A DNA stretch of 64,000 bases, from assembly GCF_014297445.1 (NCBI RefSeq), contig NZ_JACORU010000017.1, forward strand, positions 47,581-111,580, written 5' to 3'. This DNA comes from Ramlibacter albus (lineage in GTDB: Bacteria > Pseudomonadota > Gammaproteobacteria > Burkholderiales > Burkholderiaceae_C). The notes below the pieces were generated by a model that searched no databases, had not been told where the DNA came from, and worked only from the letters and a program-made list of their open reading frames with translations. This document shows, piece by piece, positions 47,147-56,384 of this stretch; the first letter of the stretch is position 1; every line of letters begins with the position of its first letter. Position numbers and translations under genes: made by a program.

Positions 47147-48334
47147 TCAACGCTCCCGCATGGCTTCCCGGGCGTGGTTGAATGGCTTGAGCAGGTACTG
47201 CATGACCGTCTTCTGGCCGGTGTGGATGTCGACCGTGGCCATCATTCCGGGCACCAGCGGCAAGGCGGCGCCGCTCTTGCGCGAGACGAGGCTCGCGGCA
47301 TCGGTCTTGACCCAGACGCGGTAGTAGTAGCGCTCGCGGTGGATCTCGTCCTGCAGCGTGTCCGGCGAAACCTGCGAGACGACGCCTTGCATCGAACCGT
47401 GGACGCTGTAGTCGTACGCGCTGAACTTGACGGAAGTGGCGAGCCCGGGGCGCACGTGCGCGATGTCGCGCGGGTCGACCCGCACTTCGATGCGCAGCTG
47501 GTCGTCCAGCGGCACGATCTCCATGAGCTTGCCGCCGGGCGCGAGCACGCCGTCGACGGTGGTGATCTGCACGTCCTTCACGACGCCGCGCACGGGCGAG
47601 ACGAGCGTGGTGCGTGCCACGCTGTCGGCCCGGGCGACCTGCAGGTGCGAGAGGCTTTCGAGTTCGGCCGAAGCCTTGGCGAGCTCCTCGCGCGCCTTCA
47701 CGGTGAACTGGTTGCGCGCTTCCACCGCCTTCGCGTCCAGCTCGGAGAGGCCGCGGCGCAGCCGCACCACTTCGAGCTGGCCGGCAGCGCCCTTGGCGAC
47801 CAGCGGCTCGGTGACGGCAAGCTCGTCGCGCATGCTGCGGCTGGAGTGCTCGATGGCTTCGAGCGTGGCGCCGAGCGCGGAGCGGCGCGCGCCCAGCAAC
47901 GCAAGCTCGCGCTGCACGAGGACCGGGTCGGCTTGCACATCCTCCGGGAAGGAGGGCTTGGCATTGCCCACCTCGGCGACCAGCCGGGCGACCTGCGCGC
48001 GCAGGGAGCGCAGCCGCGCCGCGCCCTCGCCGGCCGCGGAAGTCGCGCGCGTCTTGTCGAGGTCGGCGAGCGGCTGGCCGCGCTGGACGATGTCGCCCTC
48101 GGCGGCGTGCAGTCGCGCGACGATGCCGCCTTCGAGACTCTGGATGACCTGCTCGCGCGAAGTGGGCACGACCTTGCCGGCACCGACGACGACTTCGTCG
48201 AGCTCGGCGCCATGCGCCCACGCGAGGAGCGCGAGCAGCGCGGCCAGCGCGAGCCAGATGACGGCGGCACTCCAGGATGATTCGCGCACGGGCGCGACGT
48301 GGCGCAGGGTCGAAAGGGCGGTCACGGCGGTCAC
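47147..48334 (-). CDS. Type I secretion membrane fusion protein (HlyD/LapC-like)
   Basis: A 395-residue periplasmic adaptor linking the ABC transporter to the outer-membrane channel. A short cytoplasmic N-terminus and one TM helix (about residues 22-42) precede a lipoyl/barrel-sandwich region with GKVVPTSREQVIQS and GGIVARLHAAEGD. A long coiled-coil hairpin, rich in RSLRAQVARLVAE-type heptads, follows, and then the AprE-like beta-barrel (VSPVRGVVKDVQI). The GTG start overlaps the ABC gene's stop by one codon; a second GTG lies 9 nt downstream. The adhesin gene follows after 51 bp. Confidence 0.92.
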   Translation of the reverse strand: MTAVTALSTLRHVAPVRESSWSAAVIWLALAALLALLAWAHGAELDEVVVGAGKVVPTSREQVIQSLEGGIVARLHAAEGDIVQRGQPLADLDKTRATSAAGEGAARLRSLRAQVARLVAEVGNAKPSFPEDVQADPVLVQRELALLGARRSALGATLEAIEHSSRSMRDELAVTEPLVAKGAAGQLEVVRLRRGLSELDAKAVEARNQFTVKAREELAKASAELESLSHLQVARADSVARTTLVSPVRGVVKDVQITTVDGVLAPGGKLMEIVPLDDQLRIEVRVDPRDIAHVRPGLATSVKFSAYDYSVHGSMQGVVSQVSPDTLQDEIHRERYYYRVWVKTDAASLVSRKSGAALPLVPGMMATVDIHTGQKTVMQYLLKPFNHAREAMRER

Positions 48335-50163
48335 TCCGGCAGGTGGGGGGCGGCCACCGGGGGGCGCGGCGGCTGCAGCACCCGGGGCGGCCGTGCGGCA
48401 GCGGGATCGGCAGGTGACGCCTGGGCGGCAGGCGGGCGGGCCTTGCCGGAGAGCAGCGCGAGCACGTGGTCGCGCGCGCCGTCCAGCACGATGCGGCCGC
48501 CGTCGACGACGCAGATGCGGTCGACCACCTGCAGGGCAGCCACGCGGTGGGTGACCAGCACGAGCGTGCGGGGCTGGACCCACTCGCGGATGCGCGCGAT
48601 GGCGAGTGTCTCCGCAGCCTCGTCCATGTTGGAGGTCGGCTCGTCGAGCATCAGCACCTGCGGCTGCGAGATGAGCGTGCGCGCGAGCAGCACGAACTGG
48701 CGCTGGCCGCTCGACATGCCCTGGCCGCCTTCGAAGATGGGGATGTCGAGGGTGCGCGCGCCGGCTGCCGCCATCTGCTCCGCGCCCGCAAGGCGCAATG
48801 CGGCGAGCATCTCCTCGTCCGTTGCGTCGGCACGGCCCAGCGCGAGGTTGTCGCGGATGGTGCCGTAGAAGAGCCGCGACTCCTGCGACATGTAGGCGAT
48901 GTGCCGCCGCAGGTCGGCCGGCCGGATGGCCTTGTAGTCGGTGCCGTCCAGCGCCATCGCGCCGCGCGTGGGCTGCAGCAGCCCGGACAGCACGCGCAGC
49001 AGCGTGCTCTTGCCCGCGCCGACCTGGCCGACCAGCGCAACCTTCTCGCCGGCGCGGATCTCCAGCTTGTCGATGGCAAGCACCGGCGGCGCGTCGGGCA
49101 CGTAGCGGAACTCCAGGCCGGCCGCGCCGAGGGCCCCTTCGACACGGTCGCGCGCGGCCTGCCCGGAGCGTGCGGCGGCATCGACGGGGCGGCGCATCAG
49201 GTCGTCGAGGCATTCCTTCGCGACACGCGCCTGCTGCCAGCGGCCGAACACGACGCCCAGCTGCGCGAATGGCGAGATGGCGCGGCTGCCCAGGATCGAG
49301 CACGCCGTCAGGGCGCCGGTGGTCATCGAGGAGCCCATCACCTGGTAGGCACCCGTGACCATGATGCCGAGCCAGACGAGCTGCTGCGTTTCCTGTGTCC
49401 AGGCGAGCAGCCCCGATGCGAGGAAGCGGGAGCGCAGCGTGTTCTGCGCGCAGTCGGCATTGCACGCGTTCCACAGGGACTCGAAGCGCTCCTGCGCGCG
49501 CAGCGCCTTGATGTCCTCGATGCCTTCGATGGACTCGACGAGCACCGCGTTGCGCAAGGCGGACGTCCTGCTGCCGGCGCGCGCCAGGCGCGCCATGGGC
49601 CACTGCGCGATGATGCCGGGCACGGCGACCAGCGGAATGGCGCACAAAGCGACCAGCGCCACGGCGGGACCGCCGATGAGGTAGAGGATGAACACGAACA
49701 CGGCCGCGAACGGGATGTCGATGACCGCCACCGTGCTCGTGGAGGTGACCAGCTCGCGGATCGCATCGATCTCGCGCAGCTGCGCCATGAAGCTGCCGGT
49801 CGAGCGCGGCCGCGCGTCCAGGCGCAGCGCCAGCGCATGCGAGTAGATGTGGCTCGAGATCGCGAGGTCGGTCTTCTTGCCGGACTGGTCGGCGCTGTGG
49901 GTGCGCGCCAGCTTGATCAGCAGGCTGAAGCCGACCGCCACGAGCACGCCGAGCGCCAGCATCCACAGCGTGGGCAGCGACTGCGCCGGGATGACGCGGT
50001 CGAACATCTGCATGGAGAACAGCGAGCCCGCGAGCGCCAGGCAGTTGGTCGCGAACGCGCCGACGGACTGGTGCACGAGGCTGGGCCAGTGCCGCAGGTA
50101 CTCCGCGAGGAGCCAGTTCGGCCGGTGGGGTGCGAGGAATTCGTCGGCGCGTGCGTCGTCCAT
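48331..50163 (-). CDS. Type I secretion ABC transporter (LapB-like)
   Basis: A 610-residue half-transporter: six TM helices (about residues 30-310), then an ATPase domain with Walker A VGQVGAGKSTLLR, signature MSSGQRQF, Walker B QVLMLDEPTS and a switch His in LVTHRVA. It should power export of the giant adhesin. It has only about 25 residues before the first helix, so the C39 peptidase-like N-terminal domain of many RTX transporters is absent. A Pro/Ala-rich tail ends the protein. The ATG overlaps the last base of the TolC-like stop (TGATG), making tolC-abc-hlyD one translational unit. Confidence 0.93.
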   Translation of the reverse strand: MDDARADEFLAPHRPNWLLAEYLRHWPSLVHQSVGAFATNCLALAGSLFSMQMFDRVIPAQSLPTLWMLALGVLVAVGFSLLIKLARTHSADQSGKKTDLAISSHIYSHALALRLDARPRSTGSFMAQLREIDAIRELVTSTSTVAVIDIPFAAVFVFILYLIGGPAVALVALCAIPLVAVPGIIAQWPMARLARAGSRTSALRNAVLVESIEGIEDIKALRAQERFESLWNACNADCAQNTLRSRFLASGLLAWTQETQQLVWLGIMVTGAYQVMGSSMTTGALTACSILGSRAISPFAQLGVVFGRWQQARVAKECLDDLMRRPVDAAARSGQAARDRVEGALGAAGLEFRYVPDAPPVLAIDKLEIRAGEKVALVGQVGAGKSTLLRVLSGLLQPTRGAMALDGTDYKAIRPADLRRHIAYMSQESRLFYGTIRDNLALGRADATDEEMLAALRLAGAEQMAAAGARTLDIPIFEGGQGMSSGQRQFVLLARTLISQPQVLMLDEPTSNMDEAAETLAIARIREWVQPRTLVLVTHRVAALQVVDRICVVDGGRIVLDGARDHVLALLSGKARPPAAQASPADPAAARPPRVLQPPRPPVAAPHLPE

Positions 50164-51617
50164 CAGGGTTTCCAGTTCAGCGCGGTCTGCGCCTCGGGCG
50201 GCGCGGGCGTGATCGATTCGGCCAGGCCGCCGTAGAGGCCTTGCAGCCTTGCCATGAGCACCGCGCGGTCGAACTCCAGCGAGGCGGCAGCCACCTCCGC
50301 GCCAAGAACCTCCTGGTGGGTGTTCAGCAGGTCGAGCACCTGGCGGCGGCCGGCGAGGAACTGCTCGAGGAAGATGCGGCGCGTCGAAGCGGTGCTCAGC
50401 GCCTGCGAGCGCAGCAGGGGCAGCCGCAGCTCGACGCCTTCGAGTTCCGTGCGCGTGCGGCGAAACAGGTCCTGCGCCGCTTCGCGGATGGATGCCACAC
50501 GCGCGAGCGCCGACTGCGCGTCGGCGCTGGCGGACTCGACCCGGGACTCGCGCCCGCCCTCGAGGACGTCGACGTTGAGCACGAGGTTGACGCCGCCGGA
50601 CGATTCCGCCGCACCCCGCCCGCCGGTGGCCGTGCGCGAAGCCTGCAGGTACACGGAAGGCCAGCGCGAAGCGCGCAGGCTCTGGACGTGGTGGACGGCG
50701 GCGCGGTGCTCGGCCTCGGCCTGTCGCACGCCGGGCAGGGCCGAGGGATCCCAGGGCGCCGCCGGCCCGTTGCCCTGCAGCGCCGAGGGCATGGCGAACA
50801 CAGCGTCGGTGACGGCTGTGCCGGACAGCAGCGACAGGCGCGACAGGAACTGCTCGCGCTGCGTGCACGCCGCGAGCCCCGCGGCCCGCACCTGCGCAAG
50901 CCGGGCTTGCGCGAGCTCGACGTCCCCGGTGGCGGCCAGCCCGGCCTGCGCGCGCAGGTGGATGATGCGCACCGCCTCCTCCAGCCCCGCGGCGGCTTCG
51001 ACGTGCAGCCGCGCCAGCTCGGACTGCCGCCACGCACCCAGCCACGCTTCGACCACGTCGAGCGTGATGCGATCGAGCACGTCCGCATGCTCCATGACGC
51101 GCGCTTCCTCGCGCTTGCGGGCCTCCTCCACGAGGCTGTCCGTCTTGCCGAAATCGTGCAGGAGCTTGGAGAGTTGCGCGTTCGCGGCGGAGGCGAGGCC
51201 GTTGTGCGCGGACCCCGACGAACCGCTGCTGGCGCTCACGCGCAACTGGGGCGAATACGCGGACTCGGCGGTTTCGATATCGGCGCGGGCCTTGCGGACC
51301 TGGGCCCTGGCGCGCTCCGCGTCGGGGTTGGCCTGCCGCGCGCGTTCGACGATCTGGTGCAGCGCGACGCTGCCTTCCGCGGCGCCGGCGCGGCAGGCGC
51401 TGGAGGGCTCGGGGGCAGAGACGGGCTTGCGGAGGGAAACCGGGCGCGCCGCATGCAAGGCGGCGCTCAGCTTGAGGACGATCCCTTCGGGTTCATCGGT
51501 TTCGCCGGCACCGACGCCGGCGCACCACGCGAGCAGCATGCAGGCCACGGCCGCTTGCACTGCGGTACGGCGGGCAGGCAGCCGGCCGGGGCTCGCGGAG
51601 GTCGCGCTGAACAACAA
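50163..51617 (-). CDS. TolC-family outer-membrane secretion channel
   Basis: A 484-residue outer-membrane efflux protein completing the type I secretion system. A signal peptide (about 1-38, ending AWCAGVGAG) is followed by two OEP repeats. The first begins SVALHQIVERARQANPDAERARAQ, and the second ends EQFLAGRRQVLDLLNTHQEV, a classic TolC/LapE motif. I place the start at a TTG with AGGAC close upstream; no better ATG gives the complete signal sequence. It is the first gene of the four-gene secretion operon and is followed without a gap by the ABC gene. Confidence 0.9.
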   Translation of the reverse strand: MLFSATSASPGRLPARRTAVQAAVACMLLAWCAGVGAGETDEPEGIVLKLSAALHAARPVSLRKPVSAPEPSSACRAGAAEGSVALHQIVERARQANPDAERARAQVRKARADIETAESAYSPQLRVSASSGSSGSAHNGLASAANAQLSKLLHDFGKTDSLVEEARKREEARVMEHADVLDRITLDVVEAWLGAWRQSELARLHVEAAAGLEEAVRIIHLRAQAGLAATGDVELAQARLAQVRAAGLAACTQREQFLSRLSLLSGTAVTDAVFAMPSALQGNGPAAPWDPSALPGVRQAEAEHRAAVHHVQSLRASRWPSVYLQASRTATGGRGAAESSGGVNLVLNVDVLEGGRESRVESASADAQSALARVASIREAAQDLFRRTRTELEGVELRLPLLRSQALSTASTRRIFLEQFLAGRRQVLDLLNTHQEVLGAEVAAASLEFDRAVLMARLQGLYGGLAESITPAPPEAQTALNWKP

Positions 51618-51737
51618 GAGTCCTGTCCTCTCGGTCGGGGTTGAACATCGGGCTGGTGTCGGTGAACATGATTCGTGTCAGCCACACTTGGCCGCGATGA
51701 TTCAGGAGGGCACTTGCGGTGTCCACTAGACCAAGGC

Positions 51738-51777
51738 ATGACAGTAAAAATGACAATGCCCGCGGGTGCGGGCATTG
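51738..51777 (-). terminator. Terminator of the sdh-gltA operon
   Basis: A hairpin CAATGCCCGC / GCGGGCATTG with a GGGT loop (51754-51777) is followed, in the minus direction, by TGTCATTTTTACTG. It lies 37 nt beyond the gltA stop and closes that transcript. The rest of the 196-bp gap up to 51617 holds the leader of the secretion operon. Confidence 0.88.
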
Positions 51778-51813
51778 GAAGAGGGAGGACCCGGCGCTGC
51801 CGGGTGCCGTGCG

Positions 51814-53124
51814 CTAGCGCTGCTCGATCGGCTTGACCTCGCGGCGCGGCGAGCCGGTGAACAGCTGGCGCGGGCGGCCGATCTTGTACTCGGGGTCGCC
51901 GATCATCTCGTTCAGCTGCGCGATCCAGCCCACCGTGCGCGCGAGCGCGAAGATGGCGGTGAACAGCGAAACGGGGATACCGATGGCTCGCTGCACGATG
52001 CCGGAATAGAAGTCGACGTTCGGATAGAGCTTGCGCGACACGAAGTACTCGTCTTCCAGCGCGATCTTCTCCAGCGCCATCGCCAGCTTGAACAGCGGGT
52101 CGTTCTGCAGGCCAAGCTCGCCGAGCACTTCCTTGCAGGTCTCCTGCATCAGCTTGGCGCGCGGGTCGTAGTTCTTGTACACGCGGTGGCCGAAGCCCAT
52201 CAGCTTGATGCCGCTGTTCTTGTCCTTCACCTTCGCGACGAACTCGCCGATCTTGGCGACGCCGCCCATCTGCTGGATGTCCTCCAGCATGTTCAGCGCC
52301 GCTTCGTTGGCGCCGCCGTGCGCCGGGCCCCACAGGCAGGCCACGCCGGCCGCGATCGCCGCGAACGGGTTGGTGCCCGACGAGCCGCACAGGCGCACCG
52401 TGGAGGTGGACGCGTTCTGCTCGTGGTCGGCGTGCAGGATGAAGATGCGGTCCAGCGCGCGCACCAGCACGTCGTTGGGCTCGTACTCCTCGCACGGCGT
52501 CGCGAACATCATGCGCATGAAGTTCGCGGTGTAGCTCAGGTCGTTCTTGGGGTACATGTACGGCTGGCCGGCGCTGTACTTGTACGCCATCGCCACGAGC
52601 GTGGGCATCTTGGCGATCAGGCGGATCGCGGAGATCTCGCGGTGCTCGGGGTTGTTGATGTCGGTGCTGTCGTGATAGAAGGCCGACAGAGCGCCCACGA
52701 GGCCCGTCATCACCGCCATGGGGTGCGCGTCGCGGCGGAAGCCGCGCAGGAAGAACTGCATCTGCTCATTCACCATCGTGTGGGTGGTGACGAGGCGGTT
52801 GAACTTCTTCTTCTGGTCCACGTTCGGCAGCTCGCCGTACAGCAGCAGGTGGCAGGTCTCGAGGAAGTCGCAGTTGGTGGCCAGCTGCTCGATCGGGTAG
52901 CCGCGGTACAGCAGCTCGCCCTTGTCGCCGTCGATGTAGGTGATGGCGGACTGGCAGGCCGCCGTCGACATGAAGCCCGGGTCGTACGTGAACATCCCGG
53001 TCTGCGCGTAAAGCTTGCGGATGTCGATCACATCCGGCCCGATGCTGCCCGAATAGACCGGTAGCTCGACGCTGGGGCTGCCGTTGGAGAACGACAGGGT
53101 GGCTTTGTTGTCGGCGAGTTTCAT
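51814..53124 (-). CDS. gltA: Citrate synthase (type II)
   Basis: It condenses acetyl-CoA and oxaloacetate to citrate, the entry to the TCA cycle. The 436-residue product has the type II layout. The catalytic His lies in GPAHGGANEA, and a further His and Asp occur in GFGHRVYKNYDPRAK and the C-terminal arm. An extended N-terminal domain (to about 110) is typical of NADH-sensitive hexameric enzymes. It is the last gene of the sdhCDAB-sdhE-gltA unit, 20 bp after sdhE. Confidence 0.98.
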   Translation of the reverse strand: MKLADNKATLSFSNGSPSVELPVYSGSIGPDVIDIRKLYAQTGMFTYDPGFMSTAACQSAITYIDGDKGELLYRGYPIEQLATNCDFLETCHLLLYGELPNVDQKKKFNRLVTTHTMVNEQMQFFLRGFRRDAHPMAVMTGLVGALSAFYHDSTDINNPEHREISAIRLIAKMPTLVAMAYKYSAGQPYMYPKNDLSYTANFMRMMFATPCEEYEPNDVLVRALDRIFILHADHEQNASTSTVRLCGSSGTNPFAAIAAGVACLWGPAHGGANEAALNMLEDIQQMGGVAKIGEFVAKVKDKNSGIKLMGFGHRVYKNYDPRAKLMQETCKEVLGELGLQNDPLFKLAMALEKIALEDEYFVSRKLYPNVDFYSGIVQRAIGIPVSLFTAIFALARTVGWIAQLNEMIGDPEYKIGRPRQLFTGSPRREVKPIEQR

Positions 53125-53144
53125 GGTTGCGTCCTAAAAAACAG

Positions 53145-53417
53145 TCAGGGGCGGGGGACCCGCAGCATCTCGAGCACTTTCCTCGTTTCGGGAGAAAGCG
53201 GGAGTTCCGCTTCCTCCTTGCGGCGCAGCAGCAGGTCGAGCAGGTCGTTGTCGGCCAGCTCCATCAGCTCGCTCATCCCGCGCGCCTGCGAGACGGTGAG
53301 GCTCGTCTCGTACTTCTCGAAGAACCGCTCGATCAACAGGTCGTTCTCCAGCAGCCCGCGGCGGCAGCGCCAGCGCAGCTTCGAGAGCGATCTTGCGTCG
53401 AGCAGGTCTTCGTCCAT
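53145..53417 (-). CDS. sdhE: FAD assembly factor SdhE
   Basis: A 90-residue protein that promotes covalent FAD attachment to SdhA. The family motif RGxxE appears as RRGLLENDLLIERFFEKY (residues 19-36). It starts 10 bp after the sdhB stop and is followed by gltA. Cytoplasmic. Confidence 0.94.
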   Translation of the reverse strand: MDEDLLDARSLSKLRWRCRRGLLENDLLIERFFEKYETSLTVSQARGMSELMELADNDLLDLLLRRKEEAELPLSPETRKVLEMLRVPRP

Positions 53418-53427
53418 TTGATTCCTG

Positions 53428-54132
53428 TCAGACCGCGCGGCGGACCATCAATTCCTTGATCTTGCCGATCGCCATCGTCGGGTTCAGTCCCTTCGGGCAC
53501 ACGTCCACGCAGTTCATGATGGTGTGGCAGCGGAACAGACGGTACGGGTCCTCGAGGTTGTCGAGGCGCTCGCCGGTCGCCTGGTCGCGGCTGTCGGCAA
53601 TGAAGCGGTAGGCCTGCAGCAGGCCGGCGGGGCCGACGAACTTGTCGGGGTTCCACCAGAAGCTCGGGCAGCTCGTCGAGCAGCTCGCGCACAGGATGCA
53701 CTCGTACAGGCCGTTGAGCTCTTCACGCTCTTCCGGCGACTGCAGGCGCTCCTTCTCGGGCGGGATCGTCTCGTTGACGAGGTAGGGCTTGATCGAGTGG
53801 TACTGCTTGAAGAACTGCGTCATGTCCACGATCAGGTCGCGGATGACGGGCAGGCCGGGCAGGGGCTTGAGCACGATCGGCTTGTCGCCCAGCTGGCGCA
53901 GGTTGGTCAGGCAGGCCAGGCCGTTCTTGCCGTTGATGTTCATGGCGTCCGAGCCGCACACGCCTTCGCGGCACGAGCGGCGGAACGAGATGGTGGGGTC
54001 CTGCGCCTTGAGCTTCATCAGGGCGTCGAGCAGCATGCGCTCGTTGCCTTCGAGCTCGACCTCCACCGTCTGCATGTAGGGCTTGGCGTCCTTGTCGGGG
54101 TCGTAGCGGTAGATCTGGAAGGTGCGCTTCAT
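53428..54132 (-). CDS. sdhB: Succinate dehydrogenase iron-sulphur subunit
   Basis: The 234-residue electron-transfer subunit of complex II. It holds a [2Fe-2S] cluster in CREGVCGSDAMNINGKNG (C54, C59 with Asp62, and C74), and [4Fe-4S] and [3Fe-4S] clusters in the C-terminal CILCASCSTSCPSFWW and CHTIMNCVDVCPKG motifs. It passes electrons from SdhA to quinone. It lies 55 bp after sdhA, the largest gap inside the operon. Confidence 0.98.
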   Translation of the reverse strand: MKRTFQIYRYDPDKDAKPYMQTVEVELEGNERMLLDALMKLKAQDPTISFRRSCREGVCGSDAMNINGKNGLACLTNLRQLGDKPIVLKPLPGLPVIRDLIVDMTQFFKQYHSIKPYLVNETIPPEKERLQSPEEREELNGLYECILCASCSTSCPSFWWNPDKFVGPAGLLQAYRFIADSRDQATGERLDNLEDPYRLFRCHTIMNCVDVCPKGLNPTMAIGKIKELMVRRAV

Positions 54133-54187
54133 TTCGTATTCCGTCTCTTTGAATGTAGGTGGTTCGCCGGTCCGCGTGACTACGTAA

Positions 54188-55996
54188 TCAGAAGGTGCGA
54201 ACCTTGGGCGGCACCGTGTCCACCGTCAGGGGCTTGAGCTTGACGGGCTTGTAGGCCAGGCGGTTGCCTTCGCTGTACCACAGCGAGTGCTTCATCCAGT
54301 TGGCGTCGTCGCGGCCGAGCGGCGCGATGGGGTCGTCCGCGGGCTTCTCGTAGTCGCTCACCGTGTGGGCGCCGCGGCATTCCTTGCGGGCGGCGGCGGA
54401 CTCGATGGTCGCCTGCGCGGCCTCGATCAGGTTTTCCACTTCGAGGGCCTCGACGCGGGCCGTGTTGAACACGCGGCTCTTGTCCTTCAGGCCGATCGCG
54501 TCGACGCGCGAGCGGATGGCGGCGATCTTCTTCACGCCTTCGTCCATGCTGGCCTGCGTACGGAACACGCCCGCGTGCAGCTGCATCGCCGAGCGGATGT
54601 CGTTGGCGACGTCCTGCGCGTACTCGCCGCTGCTGGCAGCTTCGAGGCGATTGAGGCGCTCCAGCGTCCGGTCCGCGGCGTTGGCGGGCAGGTCCTTGTG
54701 CGACTTGCTGCGGCTGGCGAATTCCACGATGTGGTTGCCGGCGGCCTTGCCGAACACCAGCAGGTCCAGCAGCGAGTTGGTGCCCAGGCGGTTGGCGCCG
54801 TGAACCGACACGCAGGAGCATTCGCCCACCGCGTACAGGCCGTTGACCACGCTGTTGTCCTCGCCGCCCTTCTGGATGACGACCTGGCCGTTGATGTTGG
54901 TCGGGATGCCGCCCATCTGGTAGTGGATCGTCGGCACCACGGGGATTGGCTCCTTCGTGATGTCGACGTTCGCGAAGTTCACGCCGATCTCGTACACCGA
55001 GGGCAGGCGCTTGTGGATGGTCTCGGCGCCGAGGTGGTCGAGCTTGAGCAGCACGTAGTCCTTGTTCGGACCGCAGCCGCGCCCTTCCTTGATCTCCTGG
55101 TCCATCGAGCGCGAGACGAAGTCGCGCGGCGCCAGGTCCTTCAGCGTGGGCGCGTAGCGCTCCATGAAGCGCTCGCCGTTGCTATTGAGCAGGATCGCGC
55201 CTTCGCCGCGGCAGCCCTCGGTGAGCAGCACGCCCGCGCCGGCCACGCCGGTGGGGTGGAACTGCCAGAACTCCATGTCTTCCAGCGGGATGCCCGAACG
55301 CGCGGCCATGCCCAGGCCGTCACCCGTGTTGATGAACGCGTTGGTGGACGCCTGGAAGATGCGGCCCGCGCCGCCGGTGGCCAGCAGCACGGTCTTGGCG
55401 TGCAGCACGTGCAGGTCGCCGGTTTCCATCTCCAGCGCGGTCACGCCGACAACGTCGCCCTCCGCGTCGCGGATCAGGTCCAGCGCCATCCACTCGACGA
55501 AGAACGAGGTCTTGGCCTTGACGTTCTGCTGGTACAGCGTGTGCAGCATCGCGTGGCCGGTGCGGTCGGCGGCGGCGCAAGCGCGCTGCACCGGCTTCTC
55601 GCCGTAGTTGGCCGTGTGGCCGCCGAACGGGCGCTGGTAGATCGTGCCGTCGGGGTTGCGGTCGAACGGCATGCCGAAGTGCTCGAGCTCGTACACCACC
55701 TTCGGTGCTTCGCGGCACATGAACTCGATGGCGTCCTGGTCGCCCAGCCAGTCCGAGCCCTTGACCGTGTCGTAGAAGTGGTAGTGCCAGTTGTCCTCGC
55801 TCATGTTGCCGAGCGAGGCGCCGATGCCGCCCTGCGCCGCGACGGTGTGCGAGCGGGTGGGGAACACCTTCGAGAGGACCGCGACGTTCAGGCCCGCGAG
55901 CGAAAGCTGCAGCGACGCGCGCATGCCGGAGCCGCCGGCGCCGACGATCACGACGTCGAACTTGCGGGTGGTGATGTTCTTGTTGGTATATGTCAT
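54188..55996 (-). CDS. sdhA: Succinate dehydrogenase flavoprotein subunit
   Basis: The 602-residue catalytic subunit oxidising succinate to fumarate. The FAD Rossmann motif VIVGAGGSGMRASLQ begins at about residue 16. The His of SHTVAAQGG (H50) is the covalent FAD site, and HPTGVAGAGVLLTEGCRGEG and the late RTEAS-equivalent region form the succinate site. The ATG overlaps the ribosome site of the preceding frame; sdhD stops 4 bp upstream. Confidence 0.98.
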   Translation of the reverse strand: MTYTNKNITTRKFDVVIVGAGGSGMRASLQLSLAGLNVAVLSKVFPTRSHTVAAQGGIGASLGNMSEDNWHYHFYDTVKGSDWLGDQDAIEFMCREAPKVVYELEHFGMPFDRNPDGTIYQRPFGGHTANYGEKPVQRACAAADRTGHAMLHTLYQQNVKAKTSFFVEWMALDLIRDAEGDVVGVTALEMETGDLHVLHAKTVLLATGGAGRIFQASTNAFINTGDGLGMAARSGIPLEDMEFWQFHPTGVAGAGVLLTEGCRGEGAILLNSNGERFMERYAPTLKDLAPRDFVSRSMDQEIKEGRGCGPNKDYVLLKLDHLGAETIHKRLPSVYEIGVNFANVDITKEPIPVVPTIHYQMGGIPTNINGQVVIQKGGEDNSVVNGLYAVGECSCVSVHGANRLGTNSLLDLLVFGKAAGNHIVEFASRSKSHKDLPANAADRTLERLNRLEAASSGEYAQDVANDIRSAMQLHAGVFRTQASMDEGVKKIAAIRSRVDAIGLKDKSRVFNTARVEALEVENLIEAAQATIESAAARKECRGAHTVSDYEKPADDPIAPLGRDDANWMKHSLWYSEGNRLAYKPVKLKPLTVDTVPPKVRTF

Positions 55997-56000
55997 TTCG

Positions 56001-56366
56001 TCAGACCCTCCACAGCACCTGGATCGCCCAGCCGGCGCAGCCGACGAGGTACACGATGGTCAGGATCTGCAGCACGAGGCGCAGCCCCACGGGCTTGATG
56101 TAGTCCATCCACACGTCGCGCATGCCCACCCACACGTGGTAGAGCAGGGCGACGATGGTCACGAAGGTCAGCGCCTTCATGGCCTGGTTCGCGAAAAGCC
56201 CGGCCCACTTGTCGTAGCCGATGGGGCCGCTCGTGAAGACCAGGCGGGCCAGCACGACCAACGTGAAGAGCGCCATGAGGGCCGCGGTGACGCGCTGCGC
56301 GAGCCAGTCGCGCACGCCGTAGTGCGCGCCGACGACGACGCGCTGGGAACCGTAATTGACTGCCAT
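56001..56366 (-). CDS. sdhD: Succinate dehydrogenase membrane anchor SdhD
   Basis: A 121-residue protein with three TM helices that, with SdhC, forms the quinone and haem b site of complex II. The segment YHVWVGMRDVWMDYIKP holds the haem-ligand His and the aspartate typical of SdhD. It starts 18 bp after sdhC and ends 4 bp before sdhA. Confidence 0.95.
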   Translation of the reverse strand: MAVNYGSQRVVVGAHYGVRDWLAQRVTAALMALFTLVVLARLVFTSGPIGYDKWAGLFANQAMKALTFVTIVALLYHVWVGMRDVWMDYIKPVGLRLVLQILTIVYLVGCAGWAIQVLWRV

Positions 56367-56384
56367 TGTTCTTCTCCTCCGGGC

